A stretch of DNA of 64,000 bases from Aporrectodea caliginosa (GCA_020284085.1 JACEVL010000158.1:707001-771000), one strand, 5' to 3'. Positions 1 to 16,499 are shown, counted from the stretch's first letter. Notes: generated by a model from the sequence alone, not told the origin. Program-made: numbers and translations.

Positions 1-39
1 CTATCATATCTATATTATAGGTATCTGTTAGTCATGTGT

Positions 40-170
40 GTGTATATATATATATAATATAGGTCCATGCATATATCATAGGAATATATATATATATTTA
101 TATATATAGCCTACGCATATTATAGGAATATATATATATAAATTATATATATATATAATGCTCCCTATTT
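40..170. repeat. AT-rich microsatellite patch
   Basis: Alternating TA runs with near-copies of a short block containing 'catatatcataggaatata'. Low complexity with no coding signal. Confidence 0.7.
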
Positions 171-770
171 CTGTACGCATGTATATACATGGAAATGCTT
201 CGCCCATAACTTAAATAAAAACTAATACATTTCTCTTTCCAACGAATTACTGAGACACGACCACTATAGAACCGAGTCCTGCCTTGAAAGAGACCTGTAT
301 AGTTTGGCCGGGAACATCATTCATCGTCTATGTAGGCCGACTATAGGCAGCTAGCTATAGAATGCCCACTGTCATCGCGCTCACGTAATGCTTAGAGACA
401 GTGAGACACTATACAGTATAGACGATAGGAATGTGGCTAAAACGCGCATATATAAAATGTATGTCGTGGAAACAGTCACTGTAACCTATACAACCAGCTG
501 AGTTTATCTATACTTATAGGTCAAAAGTATCACATTATTGCGTAGCTATAGGTCATAATAGCAGTACAATGATCAGTCATGTGATGTCTGGGAGAGATTC
601 GATTTCAGTAGTGTTTGCTTTGTCTAGACACCACTTTTAGAGAGTGACATGCTTCCTTGTACATGGTTTGTCGAGCGTCTTCGATGTAAAGCCTAAGGTT
701 GTATAAAAGCCTATGCGTGTTTAGCGCTTTGTGAAGTTCTCTAAAGGCACTATATAAATAGCTATATAGG
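171..770. other. no gene seen
   Basis: Unique-looking AT-rich DNA with several TATAGGCCTA-type motifs. I see no splice-bounded open frame, no RNA gene and no terminal repeats. Confidence 0.5.
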
Positions 771-771
771 C

Positions 772-917
772 CTACATACATGCATACATACATACATACA
801 TACATACATACATACATACATACACACACACATACATACATACATACATACATACATACATACATACATACATACATACATACATACATACATACATACA
901 TGCATGCATGCATACAT
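772..917. repeat. (ATAC)n microsatellite
   Basis: Nearly uninterrupted CATA/ATAC tetranucleotide, with a CACACA patch near 824-832. The reading frames across it (MYVCMYVC type) are repeat artefacts. Confidence 0.95.
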
Positions 918-1023
918 TTAACCATTACATTTGTCGAAAATATCGTGACTTGCTCTTTCTCTACTGACATTTGTCCCAAAATAAATACAAATTGCGAAAG
1001 TCGTGCCCATGATCAGGATAAAC

Positions 1024-1902
1024 TAGGGTGACCATACGTCCCGGTTTTCCGGGACATGTCCCGGTTTTATAGGGTGTGTCCCGGTGTCCCGACGACTTAT
1101 GCTAAAGAGCAAAATTGTCCCGGTTTTTGACACAACCAGCTCACACTGTTCAATGTTGCAGTTTTAAACACTGAATGCGATTACGCAACAGTTGTGACAA
1201 CAACATAGGCGCTTAAACTATTTACACAGAAAACTTCAAACACACAAAGATGACAAAATTTACTTCAGTATGAAAGTCAAGTCAAAGTATAAGACGTATA
1301 GTTTACGTTGCTAAATTAATACCGTGTTTTCAATCCCGTAGCTTACGTTGATAAATTAATATGACTCTTTCAATTGTTTCAATTCCGTGAAAGTAGAAGT
1401 TGTATGATGAAAATAGTTTCTTGCGAAACTAGAAGTTGGACTGATTAAAATTTTACTTATGTAAATAGAAGTTAAAATGCCATAATACGTAAATCGATTA
1501 AACGATATATGCTATACGCCTAATGGGTTCATAATAAAGAACGCTAAAATGATAAATTGCCATTTTTTGCATAAAAATAGAAATTAGATTTATGAAAATA
1601 ATTCTTTGCGTAAATTTAGCATTTTGGGGCCCTTCTGTCCCCAAAATGTAAAAATCCGGCCCACAAAAATTCTGTCCCCCGAAGTAATGTACATATTTTC
1701 GCCTCTGACTTTGAACCTCTTCAAGGTATTTATATATAGTATACTATAGTAGGCCTATAAGTTAAGTAATTAGGCCTATAGTTACTGGTGACTAAAGTGA
1801 GTATATATATAGGGCTAGGCCCTCCTCTAGTCCTATAGGCCTACTTAAATTACTGTTTACTAAAATGTCCCGGTTTTTGATGGCCAGAAAATGGTCACCC
1901 TA
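1024..1902. mobile_element. non-autonomous hAT-type transposon with perfect 8-bp TSD
   Basis: The ends are TAGGGTGACCA and TGGTCACCCTA, an 11-12 bp terminal inverted repeat. Both sides are flanked by the identical 8-mer GGATAAAC (1016-1023 and 1903-1910), the target-site duplication length of hAT elements. CCCGG/CCGGGACA motifs are repeated just inside both ends, which is common subterminal structure in this superfamily. The 879-bp interior has no transposase frame, so it would depend on an element elsewhere. Confidence 0.9.
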
Positions 1903-1945
1903 GGATAAACAGAGTCCATTGCCTTTTTTCTAATGCTTTCCAAAG

Positions 1946-2649
1946 TCTATACTATAAGTCTAAAAGTTTGCCCTTCCGTTTGTTTGTCCGTCTTACTAAA
2001 AGCTCGCGAACGGAACGCTCTAGCGCTTTGAGAATTTTTACAAAACGTTCTTACGCCAATTTCTAGGTCTACGCGACTGTTCTCAACTCACAATTTACTT
2101 TAAATTCCCATATATGGACATTTTTAACTTCGATGTGGTCATTTAAAAGCTAGATCACCCAGTAACCTCGCAACCAATCACGATAACCGTTGATTTCAAA
2201 TCAGAAGTCACCACGGGCGAATTACTAGGTCAAAGCAACTCAAAACTCGCCAATGCAACACTTTAGCGATACGAAATTTTAACGAACGTTCGAATTTCTA
2301 TCTCAACCCAACTATTTTTCAGCTCACAATTTACTTTCAATTCCTATTTATGGACATTTTTAGTTGATTTTAAAACCTATAGTGCAAATAGAGCGGATGG
2401 AGTACCGAGCTACACGGAAGCACATTCGACAGGTGGCGGACATTAAATTCAAATGCGAAACGGCGCAGTCGTTTTGGCACAGGTCATTAAATTCAAATAC
2501 ACGGGCAAAGCAACTATTTTCACCGCTAAATGTGATTTCCATTCACATATATGGACATTTTAAATATTTCAGCAAATAAAGTAAGTAAGTATGTAGCCTT
2601 TATTTGCAGCAGTTAAAAAACCCGGGCGAAGCCGGGTACGAAATGCTAG
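1946..2649 (+). mobile_element. Helitron-like non-autonomous element
   Basis: The right end has a GC-rich hairpin (CCCGGGCGAAGCCGGG, 2621-2636), a short spacer, and then CTAG followed by T. This is the 3' terminus arrangement of Helitrons (hairpin then CTRR, insertion before T). The proposed left end starts TCTATACTATAAG and is less certain. The interior contains two related segments around 'ctcacaatttactttaaattccc' (near 2090 and 2330), which suggests internal duplication. No Rep/helicase coding. Confidence 0.55.
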
Positions 2650-3285
2650 TTAACATATGAATCATCACATAGTTACGTGGCAAAAATGCATATTTAGATC
2701 CTCATCAATACAGATTTTTAAATATAAAAATGTAAATGTAAAAAAATTCTATAGCGACCGCATGGCTTCGATATGCTGACAAAAGCCCGGAAGCCATGCA
2801 TGCGCCAAAGGATCCGATTCTCACATAAGTTTTGGATCTGTGACGCCGAGGCAGGCACATGCTCAGTTGCTCGCACATCTTTTTTTGAAACAAAAATACT
2901 TTTAAAAATACAGTGATATAAACATTGGCTGGCGCGATGTATTTGATGCTTTCTAAGGTAGTTTTTGACTTATTATCTATAGACGCTTTTGTATGGTTGT
3001 AAAAAAACAAAAAATTAAAAGAATATTTTTATAAATAATCTATCGGATAGGCCCTACAGTATATAATTTTACCACCTTAGGTATGTACTTGGCTAAGGTT
3101 GACTCACACAATTTTTAGACACTCCCGGCCACTTCCTCCTGGGTTTCAATGGCTTTATCGCGTGAGAACATTCACGACCCCGCTGCTCGTTTGAATGGAT
3201 GCCACGCCGTTTAAAGTCCCCGTGTACAGATCGTTTTAGATCAAGTCTTTCTAGTAATAGCCTAGTTATTGTTAAACTCTTTTGA
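2650..3285. other. no gene seen
   Basis: Intergenic DNA without recognisable coding exons or terminal repeats. A minus-strand open frame at 2705-3010 has no splice context and no recognisable motif. Confidence 0.4.
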
Positions 3286-3289
3286 TAAA

Positions 3290-3905
3290 ATTTCTGAAGC
3301 TATTAACAACAATGGAATTTCAATAGAAATTTTTTGACTTTGCTAAAGCTTTGTATGCATCACCGTTCGCTGAAAAACATATGGAATGTGTGATATGCAG
3401 TTTAGCAGTTTACAAGTTACCTGGATGAAAGACGACAGCAGATCACGTGCAATGGTATTTTCAGACATGCAAAACTCATTTGTTGCAGAGTTCCACAGGG
3501 GTCCAACCTGGGTCCACTTTTGCGCCTTCTTTACATAGACAATCTTTCAGACTAATCTGGCTTATTCCATTTAATCATTTTTGCAGATGACACTAGTGTT
3601 TTCATATCTCATAAATCCGTGGACATAATTAGCCTATCACTGAAGTTAGTTAATTCAGAACTAAATTTGTGTATTTCATTTCCAATTCCAATTTTGCCAT
3701 GTTGGCACAGAAATTATTTCCAAAGTAGAATATAAAAACTGCATGGACAATAAATTAAGTTGGTTAACTAAATATGTTATATTTCGGGGTATATATCTAG
3801 TCCTATAGATGAACATTTCTCTTGGAAACAGCACATCAAGCAGCCAGTCACTAAAATTGTAATAAATACTGGATAGTTGAGAGGCATCAGTATAGGCCTA
3901 ATGTT
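3290..3905 (+). pseudogene. decayed LINE reverse transcriptase fragment
   Basis: Broken plus-strand frames carry reverse-transcriptase landmarks in the right order: a DF-KAFD-like motif A near 3335, a VPQGSNLGPLL motif B near 3492-3525, an FADDTSVF catalytic box near 3584-3605, then a GIYL/EHFSWKQHI-like C-terminal stretch near 3790-3840. The order and wording fit CR1/Jockey-type non-LTR retrotransposons. Multiple stops and frame changes mean it is dead. Confidence 0.75.
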
Positions 3906-3924
3906 CACCTCCGCCACAGTCATA

Positions 3925-4012
3925 CTCTAGTAATGCCAGTCCAAAGCCTGAAATAAAGGAGGCTGGCGACGCTAATCATATTAGCAATGACACAGTGTCG
4001 TTAAACAGTAAC
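3925..4012 (+). repeat. dispersed repeat module, copy 1
   Basis: A segment running from 'agtaatgccagtccaaagcc' to 'gtgtcgttaaacag' recurs at 26605-26702 in the same orientation and at 6965-7070 inverted. It lies just 3' of a LINE relic, so it may be a LINE 3' end. Confidence 0.65.
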
Positions 4013-4594
4013 TAACCAACCAATCTGTCCAAGTAGGCCTACGCCTATATATATATATGTTATTACATAATTTCAACATGTTTGTCATAGCCTAATGTAA
4101 TGGTGCATGAACATCATATTATTCCTCCCAATTAGAGATATTAAATTACTCAAAGAAACGTGCAGGGACCACGTCATTGCAAATGCTGCCACCCCATTAT
4201 AGTAATCAACAAGAAATACTCAGAAATTAATCATATTAGCTTAATAAGTTACAAATTATAATTATATCTATAGACATGAGCATCATCAACTTCCGTTGTC
4301 TTCCGTTGTTTATTTCGAACGTCTTCTGGGCGCCATATTTGTTTAATAAATTCAGAAGACGAGTTCTGTGGGAGCTGCAACCGCATAAATACTACGCTAT
4401 AAGTCAGAGTACCGTATATAATATAGAACGACTAGCCTATAGTGTGCTGACACTTCCCTATGGAAGAAAGTACCTCACGATGTTCGTTAATTGCACGTAT
4501 ATTGCATAGTCAACACTTATTTAAAAACAAATTTGTATACATATTTGTACACTGTTTATCCATTAGTTAACTTTGTTGTTGCGTCTTATTCGAT

Positions 4595-4825
4595 TTATGT
4601 TTCAACTGTATTTCTGCTGACTATAAATTGTTTCAAATGGTATACGCTCCAGTTGGAATATATCTTAATTAGTTCGTTGTTATCCATTTTCATCATGTCG
4701 TAGACGGCTCCATTAAGCGGGACTTTTGTCCTTTCTGGTCTGCCTTTTTCAGTCCATAACAGAGATATTCTGTATATTTGTACTGTTTTATCAGCACTGG
4801 GAAAAATAAATAAACGAATGAATGA
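4595..4825 (+). repeat. retroelement 3' tail with (AATG)n
   Basis: Ends with AATAAATAAACGAATGAATGAATG, a polyadenylation-like motif followed by a short tetranucleotide run, typical of the 3' ends of retroelements in this window. No protein frame is retained. Confidence 0.35.
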
Positions 4826-5494
4826 ATGCACACACACTTATTACATACAAACAGACAGAGGTATACTTGTATGCATATAAGCCAACATACATGTTATCGG
4901 TCGGACTATATATCTCATCGCTAATCCCGCCTGACGTTCATCGTAAGTAATTCGCGCCACCTAGGGACGAGAATATCCCGCGCAATAATGTCTGTCTGTC
5001 CCGCTAGATGGCGAGCAAAAGGTCGATAACATTGAGTAATTGACTGATCCAGCTGGAAATTTAGTACACAATAGCAACTATTGTTACTGCTCTTATTGTT
5101 GTCTGTTTTATTATCGGTCGCGATGAGTTTGTTCAATTCACACTATTTCAAATGACACGCAGGACTTGCAATGAAGACAACGAGAAACAGGCAGACAGAC
5201 AAGCGAACAGATACAGAGACACTGATGAACAGAGACAGACACAGAGAGTGCCACAGAGACGAAGTTAGAGGTGCATGTCAAGAGAAAATCTGCCGCGAAA
5301 ACAGTTGCCATAGCAACCATACGCACACATTGTTTTTTATTATCTCTTTACGCACACATTGTTTTTTTACTTTGATCTCTTTATATCTCGTTTTTGACTG
5401 TTTCCCTGACTGTGCTGTACTGCCTGTGTCTCTGTAAGTCCGCATGTGTGTCTGTCCGTCTGTTTGCTTTGCCTTCGCCATTTGACCATAATCT
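4826..5494. other. no gene; part of a dispersed repeat at 5340-5470
   Basis: The stretch from 'ttgatctctttatatctcg' to 'tttgctttgccttcgccattt' has a diverged partner at 12655-12775. The remainder shows CAGACAGA-rich low complexity and no supported coding. Confidence 0.4.
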
Positions 5495-5870
5495 AATATG
5501 ACCTGAACCGATCAGACCAAATAGACAATAGACCAGAACAAACTAGATTATACTATACTCCATTAGGCTATATACTAGACTAGAATAGGTTGGACTGTAG
5601 GCTAGACTATAGACTAGACTATTGGCTAGACTATACTATAAGATAGGTTGAGCTAGCCATAGGCTACATTAGGCCAGATAGATTAGACTATAGACTAGAC
5701 GAAAGCAGGTAAGTCAAAAGACCATATTATATATAACTACCCAAAACATTATTAGATTTAACCTTATTTAGATCTGATTAAATCAAACTGTACTGGAGTA
5801 GACAAGAGCAGACCAGCTCAAACTAGGTCAGGTCAAACCAGACTAAACCAGACCAGGTCGGATAAAAGTA
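5495..5870. repeat. degenerate short-period repeat (tagactagacta / gaccagac)
   Basis: Loose repetition of GACTAGACTATAG-like and GACCAGACC-like words at about 10-12 bp spacing, probably an old simple array that has drifted. Confidence 0.5.
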
Positions 5871-5927
5871 GGCCACAAAAGCCAAGGATAAATATAGATG
5901 TAAAAAAACGAGAATCCAGGGACTTAC

Positions 5928-10479
<4,552 letters not shown>

Positions 10480-10749
10480 GTCCAGCTGCAGCCTCGAGGC
10501 ATGCCTCAGGGAGTCGCAGATTATAAAGTGTCTAGTAGCGACAGACATTTGTAGTGTGGCTCTATAGTATTCAAATCTAGATAAGTCGTTTTCAAAGTGT
10601 GGTCGGTAGCCACAGTGGTATGCTCGCTTAAGCCAGATAGTCCGCGGTGGAGTGTTGCCCAATATTTTGCCCTGTATAGGCAACAACATAGCGCTACGTT
10701 GTATAGCATATGCCTATATACATACTCCAAGAATCGTCAGGAATTTAAT

Positions 10750-11530
10750 AAAATACAGCCCGTAAAAACAAAGTTTTTACTATATCCATCTACTATCATG
10801 CGTCCGAAGCAGTTACCCTACAAATATATAGTCGCGTTCAGCCAGCGTCCGTTTAATGAGGCAGCGCCCGTTTCTGTTGCGGCCAATGGCAACGCTGGCC
10901 AATGGCAACGCTCGTATCGGAAAAGGGGATTCCCTGATTCGAAAAGTTGAGTCCCCGATTCTATAAGCTAGCCTTTTTGCTGAAATTTTTATAGAATGAA
11001 ATGTCTGCGAGGGCGAGTCTATCTGCCAAGTTTCGACGATTGAATGATTGTAAGTGATCGAATTAGTCGTCGCAAGATTTGACTTTTTAGCCTGTGGCTC
11101 AAGATTCCCGCAAGTTAAAGTAGATGGATAATAAAATACAGCCCGTAAAACAAAGTTTTTTACTATATCCATCTAGTATCCTATAATGCGTCTTACGAAG
11201 CAGTTACCTCTCAAATATATAGTCCGCGCCGACATAGCGTTCGTTTAATGAGGCAGCGCGCCCGCTTTTGTTGCGGCCAATGAAAACGTCGTATCGGAAA
11301 AGGGATTCCGATTCGAAAAGTTGAGTCCCCGATTCTATAAGCTAGCCTTTTTGGGGAGCTGAAATTTTTATAGAATGAAATGTCTGCGAGGGCGAGTCTA
11401 TCTGCCAAGTTTCATGACGATTGAATGATTGTAAGTGATCGAATTAGTCGTCGCAAGATTTGACTTTTTAGCCTGTGGCTCAAACATAGTTACATATATT
11501 CAAGCAAGATTTCCGTAAGTTAAACTAGAT
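10750..11530. repeat. tandem dimer of a ~385-bp repeat
   Basis: The block beginning 'aaaatacagcccgtaaaa' (about 10749) repeats from about 11133 with small indels. Shared words include CCGATTCTATAAGCTAGCC and GTCTGCGAGGGCGAGTC. Near its start each copy carries TATATCCATCTA, and each ends with the opposed word TAGATGGATA, so a transposon with short inverted ends is possible. Confidence 0.8.
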
Positions 11531-11759
11531 GGATAAAAATAGAATACGCTCTTTCCTCATCAACAGTGTTAATTCTACAGTTTCAACTTAATTTGTGCAT
11601 ATGACCGCTTGTAGTTAAGCTTTAGTTAAGTCTTTAATCGAACTGATTTAAACAAATGAATTTCAGTTATGTTATCTATCGTGTGAATAAGCATATCAAT
11701 TAAGGACTTTTAGTACTTTCATCGGTTGTCCTAACATTAGTATGTGAATATCGCTATAT

Positions 11760-11869
11760 ACTTGGGTGACCCTAATCAGCGGGATTCTGATCCCTGTTGG
11801 GCCTCCCATTGTAGCCAATTTTATGTTAAATTTGTGTAATTACTCTTCTTGTCCGTTTGACAATAGCGC

Positions 11870-11917
<48 letters not shown>

Positions 11918-11925
11918 TGATTGAT
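11760..11925 (+). repeat. retroelement 3' tail with (GATT)n
   Basis: The sequence 'gacaatagcgctttt' runs directly into ten or so GATT units, the layout of a LINE or SINE 3' end whose tail is a microsatellite. Confidence 0.5.
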
Positions 11926-11954
11926 AGCCAAATAGCATTCTATATTATTATCTT

Positions 11955-12315
11955 ACTCATGGTTTCCAGAACTCAGCAAGGACGGGCTCCCTGGTACCTT
12001 TGTGATCTGTTGTGCAAGCCCATCTCTGCTGTTTCTCTTCGTCCTCTCCGCTCTCTAGAGTCTAGACCGTCTTGATCTCTTTGTCCCTCGGGCAAGGACT
12101 GCTATCACCCAACATCGCGCCTTTGCCATCGTGGGTCCTTCCTCTTGGAATGACCTTCCACCTTTATACGCTCAAAGATTTAAGCCGGGATCCCTCCCTC
12201 ATCTGCCCGCTGCTTGAAGACTTTTTATTCCCTCAGGGCTTTCACGCTGAGAGCGCCTATGAACAGCTCATACTGCAAGAGGCGCTCTACATATTTTCAA
12301 TTACAATACAATACA
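11955..12315 (+). pseudogene. LINE C-terminal and 3' UTR relic
   Basis: Broken frames encode the end of a LINE polyprotein: VPRARTAITQHRAFAIVGPS and then WNDLPP, a common C-terminal signature. This is followed by a 3' UTR with AGAGGCGCTCTACAT and a tail of ATACA units. The same signature occurs on the minus strand at 24284-24545. Confidence 0.7.
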
Positions 12316-12319
12316 ATAG

Positions 12320-13019
12320 TCTGATTTCTAATGTTATATCTATGCTACGGTTTTGATGGTGTCATTGTTTCATGTGATATTCGATCATTTCAGATGAGTA
12401 GCGTTGAACGGTAGGAAGCATATTACAGTAAGTGGTCTACCGAAACTTTGAATCCGGTGAAGAGAACCCAGGGCGAAGCACTTATCTAGATTAATTCTCT
12501 GGTAATAAGCAGGTCAGTGTTTCCTTGTAGGCAGTGATAAGATGATAGTGGCTGACACATCGGCCACTATGACTGTGACCCTGAGCAATGAATTCATGCG
12601 TCTAAGGGCTTCCTGTCAACTTTATAACATATCAACTATATATGCACACAGTGTCATTTACTTTTATCTCTTTGTCTCTGACTCTGTCTGGTATACTGTC
12701 TGTGTCTCTGTATATCCGCGTGTGTATGTGTGTCAGTCTGTTTGCTTTGTCTTGGCCATTTGAACATTAGGATAGAATGACTAATTTTATGGCGTCGTTT
12801 TCATATCCATTTCAGTTTCTTTAAACTGGAACAGATAACGTGCGTAAAAAATCTATTGCGCATTAGAAATCGGAGGAATAGAAGTTATTATCTACAATCC
12901 ATTAATTATTTCGATTCTAGGGGATGACGCATAATGACGTTGGTGGAGGGAGGCAATGGGGGACCAGTTGGCATGTAACAGGCGTACTATACCTTGGGCT
13001 ATGCATCCGACCCAGTATT
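12320..13019. other. no gene; dispersed repeat at 12655-12775
   Basis: The part at 12655-12775 matches 5340-5470 (shared 'ctgtctgtgtctctgta' and 'gtctgtttgctttg'). Nothing else is recognised. Confidence 0.4.
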
Positions 13020-13206
13020 ACGGGCTATCGCTTGCTCTGTTAAACTTCCCTTAAAACAAGGTATCACAACGGGCGCTGCGCATTGAATCAATCAACTATA
13101 TAACTACTCCACTGGTTCACTTGAGGTATACACGCCAGCTCTGTAGCTGAACGGTTAATTATACTAGAGGCTTTTGTAAATGCTGGAATACAATGCAATA
13201 CAATAA
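13020..13206 (+). repeat. retroelement 3' tail (AATACA-type)
   Basis: Ends 'ctggaatacaatgcaatacaataaaa', like the tails at 12300, 20770 and 23120. Confidence 0.4.
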
Positions 13207-13470
13207 AATGTATGCATGTACGTATGTGGCTATGGGTTCTTTATATTGTACTTTAAGATAATTCCACAACAGTGCTGTTTATGTATAGCATGTATCGGCT
13301 ACTGATAAGTTGCGTGAATCTGCTAGTATAGTTAACTGATGGCCCGGTTCGATATGCTCGAGAGATAATATTATTTTGCCAGTGCTGAGTGACAGGCGGT
13401 CAGATAAAGCTCGGTGCCGTGCCATGAATAGTGCATCACGTTTCAGGAATTTCTGCTATATGCATTATTC

Positions 13471-13770
13471 TTGGATGCGCAGTGGTCTAGTGGTGACCAT
13501 GCTGGACTGTCAATCGTAAGGCCACGGTTCAAATCCCACCCGAGCAAATTTGTTGAGATTCCGACTCCATGCACTTGCCCGCCTATAGCCAACTCAGGTA
13601 CAATGAGTGCACATGTTATTGACTGTCATTGGGAGGATCTGACGGCTAAGGTGACCGATCAAGCATTCTTATATGCCAAGGTTAAGAAATATGAAATGTC
13701 ATTAACACTTCATATCCATTGCTGCCTCTAAGACTAGCTTAGAAGACATCTTGCCTCTGCTTCAGTCGTG
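13471..13770 (+). mobile_element. tRNA-derived SINE, family A copy 1
   Basis: The head resembles a tRNA: an A-box-like TGGTCTAGTGGTGACC, a loop GGACTGTCAATC and a B box GGTTCAAATCC. The body 'catatgccaaggttaagaaatatgaaatg...ttaacacttcat' matches 17655-17965. RNA polymerase III would be the expected transcriber. The open frame across it is fortuitous. Confidence 0.75.
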
Positions 13771-13936
13771 ATCTGTATGCTTAACTATGGTTTAAACACA
13801 CAATCGGGGTATTTACTTTCAAGTAATAACTTCGTCGTGCTTCAGTGAAAACCTTGCATTCGATAAGCGATGAAGGCGTGGGCTGACGGTTACAAAGACA
13901 TACATAGATACATGTACACATATATATACATATATA

Positions 13937-13946
13937 CATAGATACA

Positions 13947-13980
<34 letters not shown>

Positions 13981-14281
13981 CATACATACATACATACATA
14001 CATACATACATACATACATACATACATACATACATACATACATACATACATACATACATACATGTAGGCCTACATACATACATACATACATACATAGATA
14101 CATACATACATTATATACACACATACATATATACATACATACATACATGTATACGTATATACATACGTACGTACGAACATACATAATGTACATACATACA
14201 TACACAAATGAATAAATACATACGTTCGTACATACATAAATACATGAATACATGCATACATACACACATACTGTACATACT
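13937..14281. repeat. (CATA)n microsatellite
   Basis: Long CATA tract with minor variants. MYVC-type frames here are artefacts. Confidence 0.95.
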
Positions 14282-15269
14282 TACATGCAGGGGCGTCCAT
14301 GCTATGGGGGGAATGAAGCAGAAATCTTCATTGGCTTTTCACAGGGGAAATAAATACATTAAACGTCTGCTCAATGATTTTACATTTTTAAACAAATACA
14401 TAAATGCATTTTTTCAAATGAAAAACACATCGATTAATTTCTTAAATGCAAAAACTGAGCAGTACTGTCTCGCCACTCAGTATGCCTTTGAATGTACAAG
14501 CCTTCATGTTATTTGTATAATGCATAATGTTGCTGATTAGTGAACTAAAAGTTAAAGAATTCAATAACGAATTCAAAGAATAATTCAACAATAAAATCAT
14601 GATTCAAATTTGATAATCGAAATTTTCTCTTTTGTTGACAGTCGACCAATCGTCTGGGGCGGTCGTCGTACAATCTGATGACATGAGGGGGGAATGCTTC
14701 ATAGGCGTACATGGACATACTTACATACATGCATGCATGCGTATACATGTACGTACATATATACATGTACAGGAAAGCCGTTCTATCTAGTCTTCTCAAA
14801 AGACGGAGAGTCAATCACGCACCTTCCTTCCTCCTTCAGCCCTCCTTCGCGCCCTTCTTCTCTTTTTTCGTCTGACTCATCGTAACTTGTTTTGCCGGCT
14901 GAGAGCCGTCTCGTCCGCTTTTCTCCGGAGGAAACCGCCACGGGTTGGGTTAGCCCTGTGGCCCTGTGGCGAATGGTCTGTGTATACAGCAGGCCTTTAT
15001 ACAACGATCGGTAGATACACAAAGCATTCGAAGCACATGCGGTTTGTGGTATGCATGCGAAGACCCCTTGATGAAATACAGGAGCGTTGATGGCTGGCGG
15101 ACTTTAACAGCAAGGCTTCTCAATTGTAGGGTTGAATGCGCCACAAACCGGTTAACAACTGAATGCTTAATGCCTTCATGTTTACTTGAGCACCTGAAGC
15201 CGGCGTATTCTTCGTTTTCCGAAAGCGCCCAGGATCGGATCTGAGCGCTCCGATATACTTAAAGAGCGC
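14282..15269. other. no gene seen
   Basis: The segment 14288-14722 lies between two copies of ACATACTTACAT, but these belong to the surrounding CATA repeat, so they are weak evidence for an insertion. Short frames overlap on both strands at 14783-15413 without splice or domain support. Confidence 0.4.
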
Positions 15270-15277
15270 GTTCCAAC

Positions 15278-15774
15278 CATAGGCGGAGACTTGGTCTTGG
15301 GTTCGTGGGGTACCGGTGAAGGACGATCGGCGAGGCGCGCAGCGCCGAGGAGGGGGAGGGGTTTGGGGAGAAAGATGTGCCCCCTGCCCATATAAATTTT
15401 TTTGAATTTCCACACTGTAATTGTAGCATTTTAAGCTGTCATCTGAACAAAATTGCTCTATAATTTGAGTGCTGATAGGAACCAGCTGTCACTCGTAGCT
15501 TACATGTAGTTTGAGTCGTGTTTGAGTTTGGGGAGGGGTTTGGGGAGGGGATGTGCCCCTCCCCATCTAAAATTTTTGAATTTCCACACTGTAATGGTAG
15601 CATTTTAAGATGTCATCTGAACAAAATTGCTCTATTATTTGAGTGCTGATAAGAACCAGCTGTCACTCGTAGCTATTATTATTATATTCATGAAATATTT
15701 CATAAATATTGAGGGGGGATATAAGCAGCTCCGTCCCCCCACCTCAAGTTTCGGGGGGACCCCCTAAGTCTCTG
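15278..15774. mobile_element. hAT-type MITE with perfect 8-bp TSD and internal duplication
   Basis: GTTCCAAC flanks both sides exactly (15270-15277 and 15775-15782). The ends CATAGGCGGAGACTTGG and, read inward from the right, CAGAGACTTAGGGGG are imperfect inverted repeats. Inside, a ~180-bp block is present twice: GGGGAGGGGTTTGGGGAG, then 'tgaatttccacactgtaat', 'ctgtcactcgtagct'. Confidence 0.75.
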
Positions 15775-15782
15775 GTTCCAAC

Positions 15783-16379
15783 GAGCATACTTATATAGTG
15801 GAAGATCATGGAGTGTTAATTGTTATGCTCTTCGTTCATGTTTTTCAGGTACGACAAAAGAAGAAGGAGAGAAAGGAAGAATAAGAGAGGAGAAGGAGGA
15901 GGAAAAGGACACGAGGAAGAATGCATGGTCCTTTTAGTCGCTGTCTCATTTTCCCAATGACAGTGTAGGTCGGTGTCATTGGAACTAAGTTCGCTAGGAG
16001 GCAAAGTGGATCCTGAAGGGGTTTAATCTCCGACCTAACGGTTGACAGTACCCAGTGCATCTCCATCCGAGGTGAAGCATTCAGGAAAATGATACAGAAC
16101 AATATCAGAACAATAGGTCTACATGCGGAAGGCCCTTGGAAAAGAAATGGCATGTTTAGACGATTTCGAACTAAGTTACCCAATAAAGTATTTACATGAT
16201 ATATTATAACTGAACCCGTGAAACAAATAAAGTCAATCAAGAAGCCTTCAGAACTTCTAACACAGCATACATTAATTAAACAGCGTACACAATATATATG
16301 GCAGGAAGGAAAAGGTTGAATAATGCAAACTACAGCAATATACAGTATGAGACGTTGATCGAATTGGTCCCAGCAACCG
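15783..16379. other. no gene seen
   Basis: A long minus-strand frame (15845-16453) overlaps the foldback at 16380 and contains no motif I can identify. Purine-rich at 15845-15925. Confidence 0.35.
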
Positions 16380-16499
16380 CCGGTGTGGTGCGACATAATG
16401 CCCGGGGTGGAGATGTGTCCGACTCCGCCAACTTTCGTTGCCAATGACAACATCTTCCGGACACATCTTCACCCTGGACTAGACCTCGCATCACACCGG
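16380..16499. repeat. foldback: ~42-nt arms, ~36-nt loop
   Basis: The arm 16380-16421 (CCGGTGTGGTGCG...GAGATGTGTCCG) is answered by 16458-16499 (CGGACACATCTTC...CGCATCACACCGG). The pairing is imperfect but extended. Confidence 0.75.

Noticed and set aside
605..1031. MYVC/HTYI repeat ORFs
   Set aside because: Translation of the ATAC microsatellite.
14288..14722. Insertion flanked by ACATACTTACAT
   Set aside because: The flanking words belong to the surrounding CATA microsatellite, and the ends are not inverted repeats.
15120..15415. Overlapping minus-strand ORFs near 15.2-15.4 kb
   Set aside because: They straddle the TSD and end of a hAT MITE, so they cannot be one coding exon.
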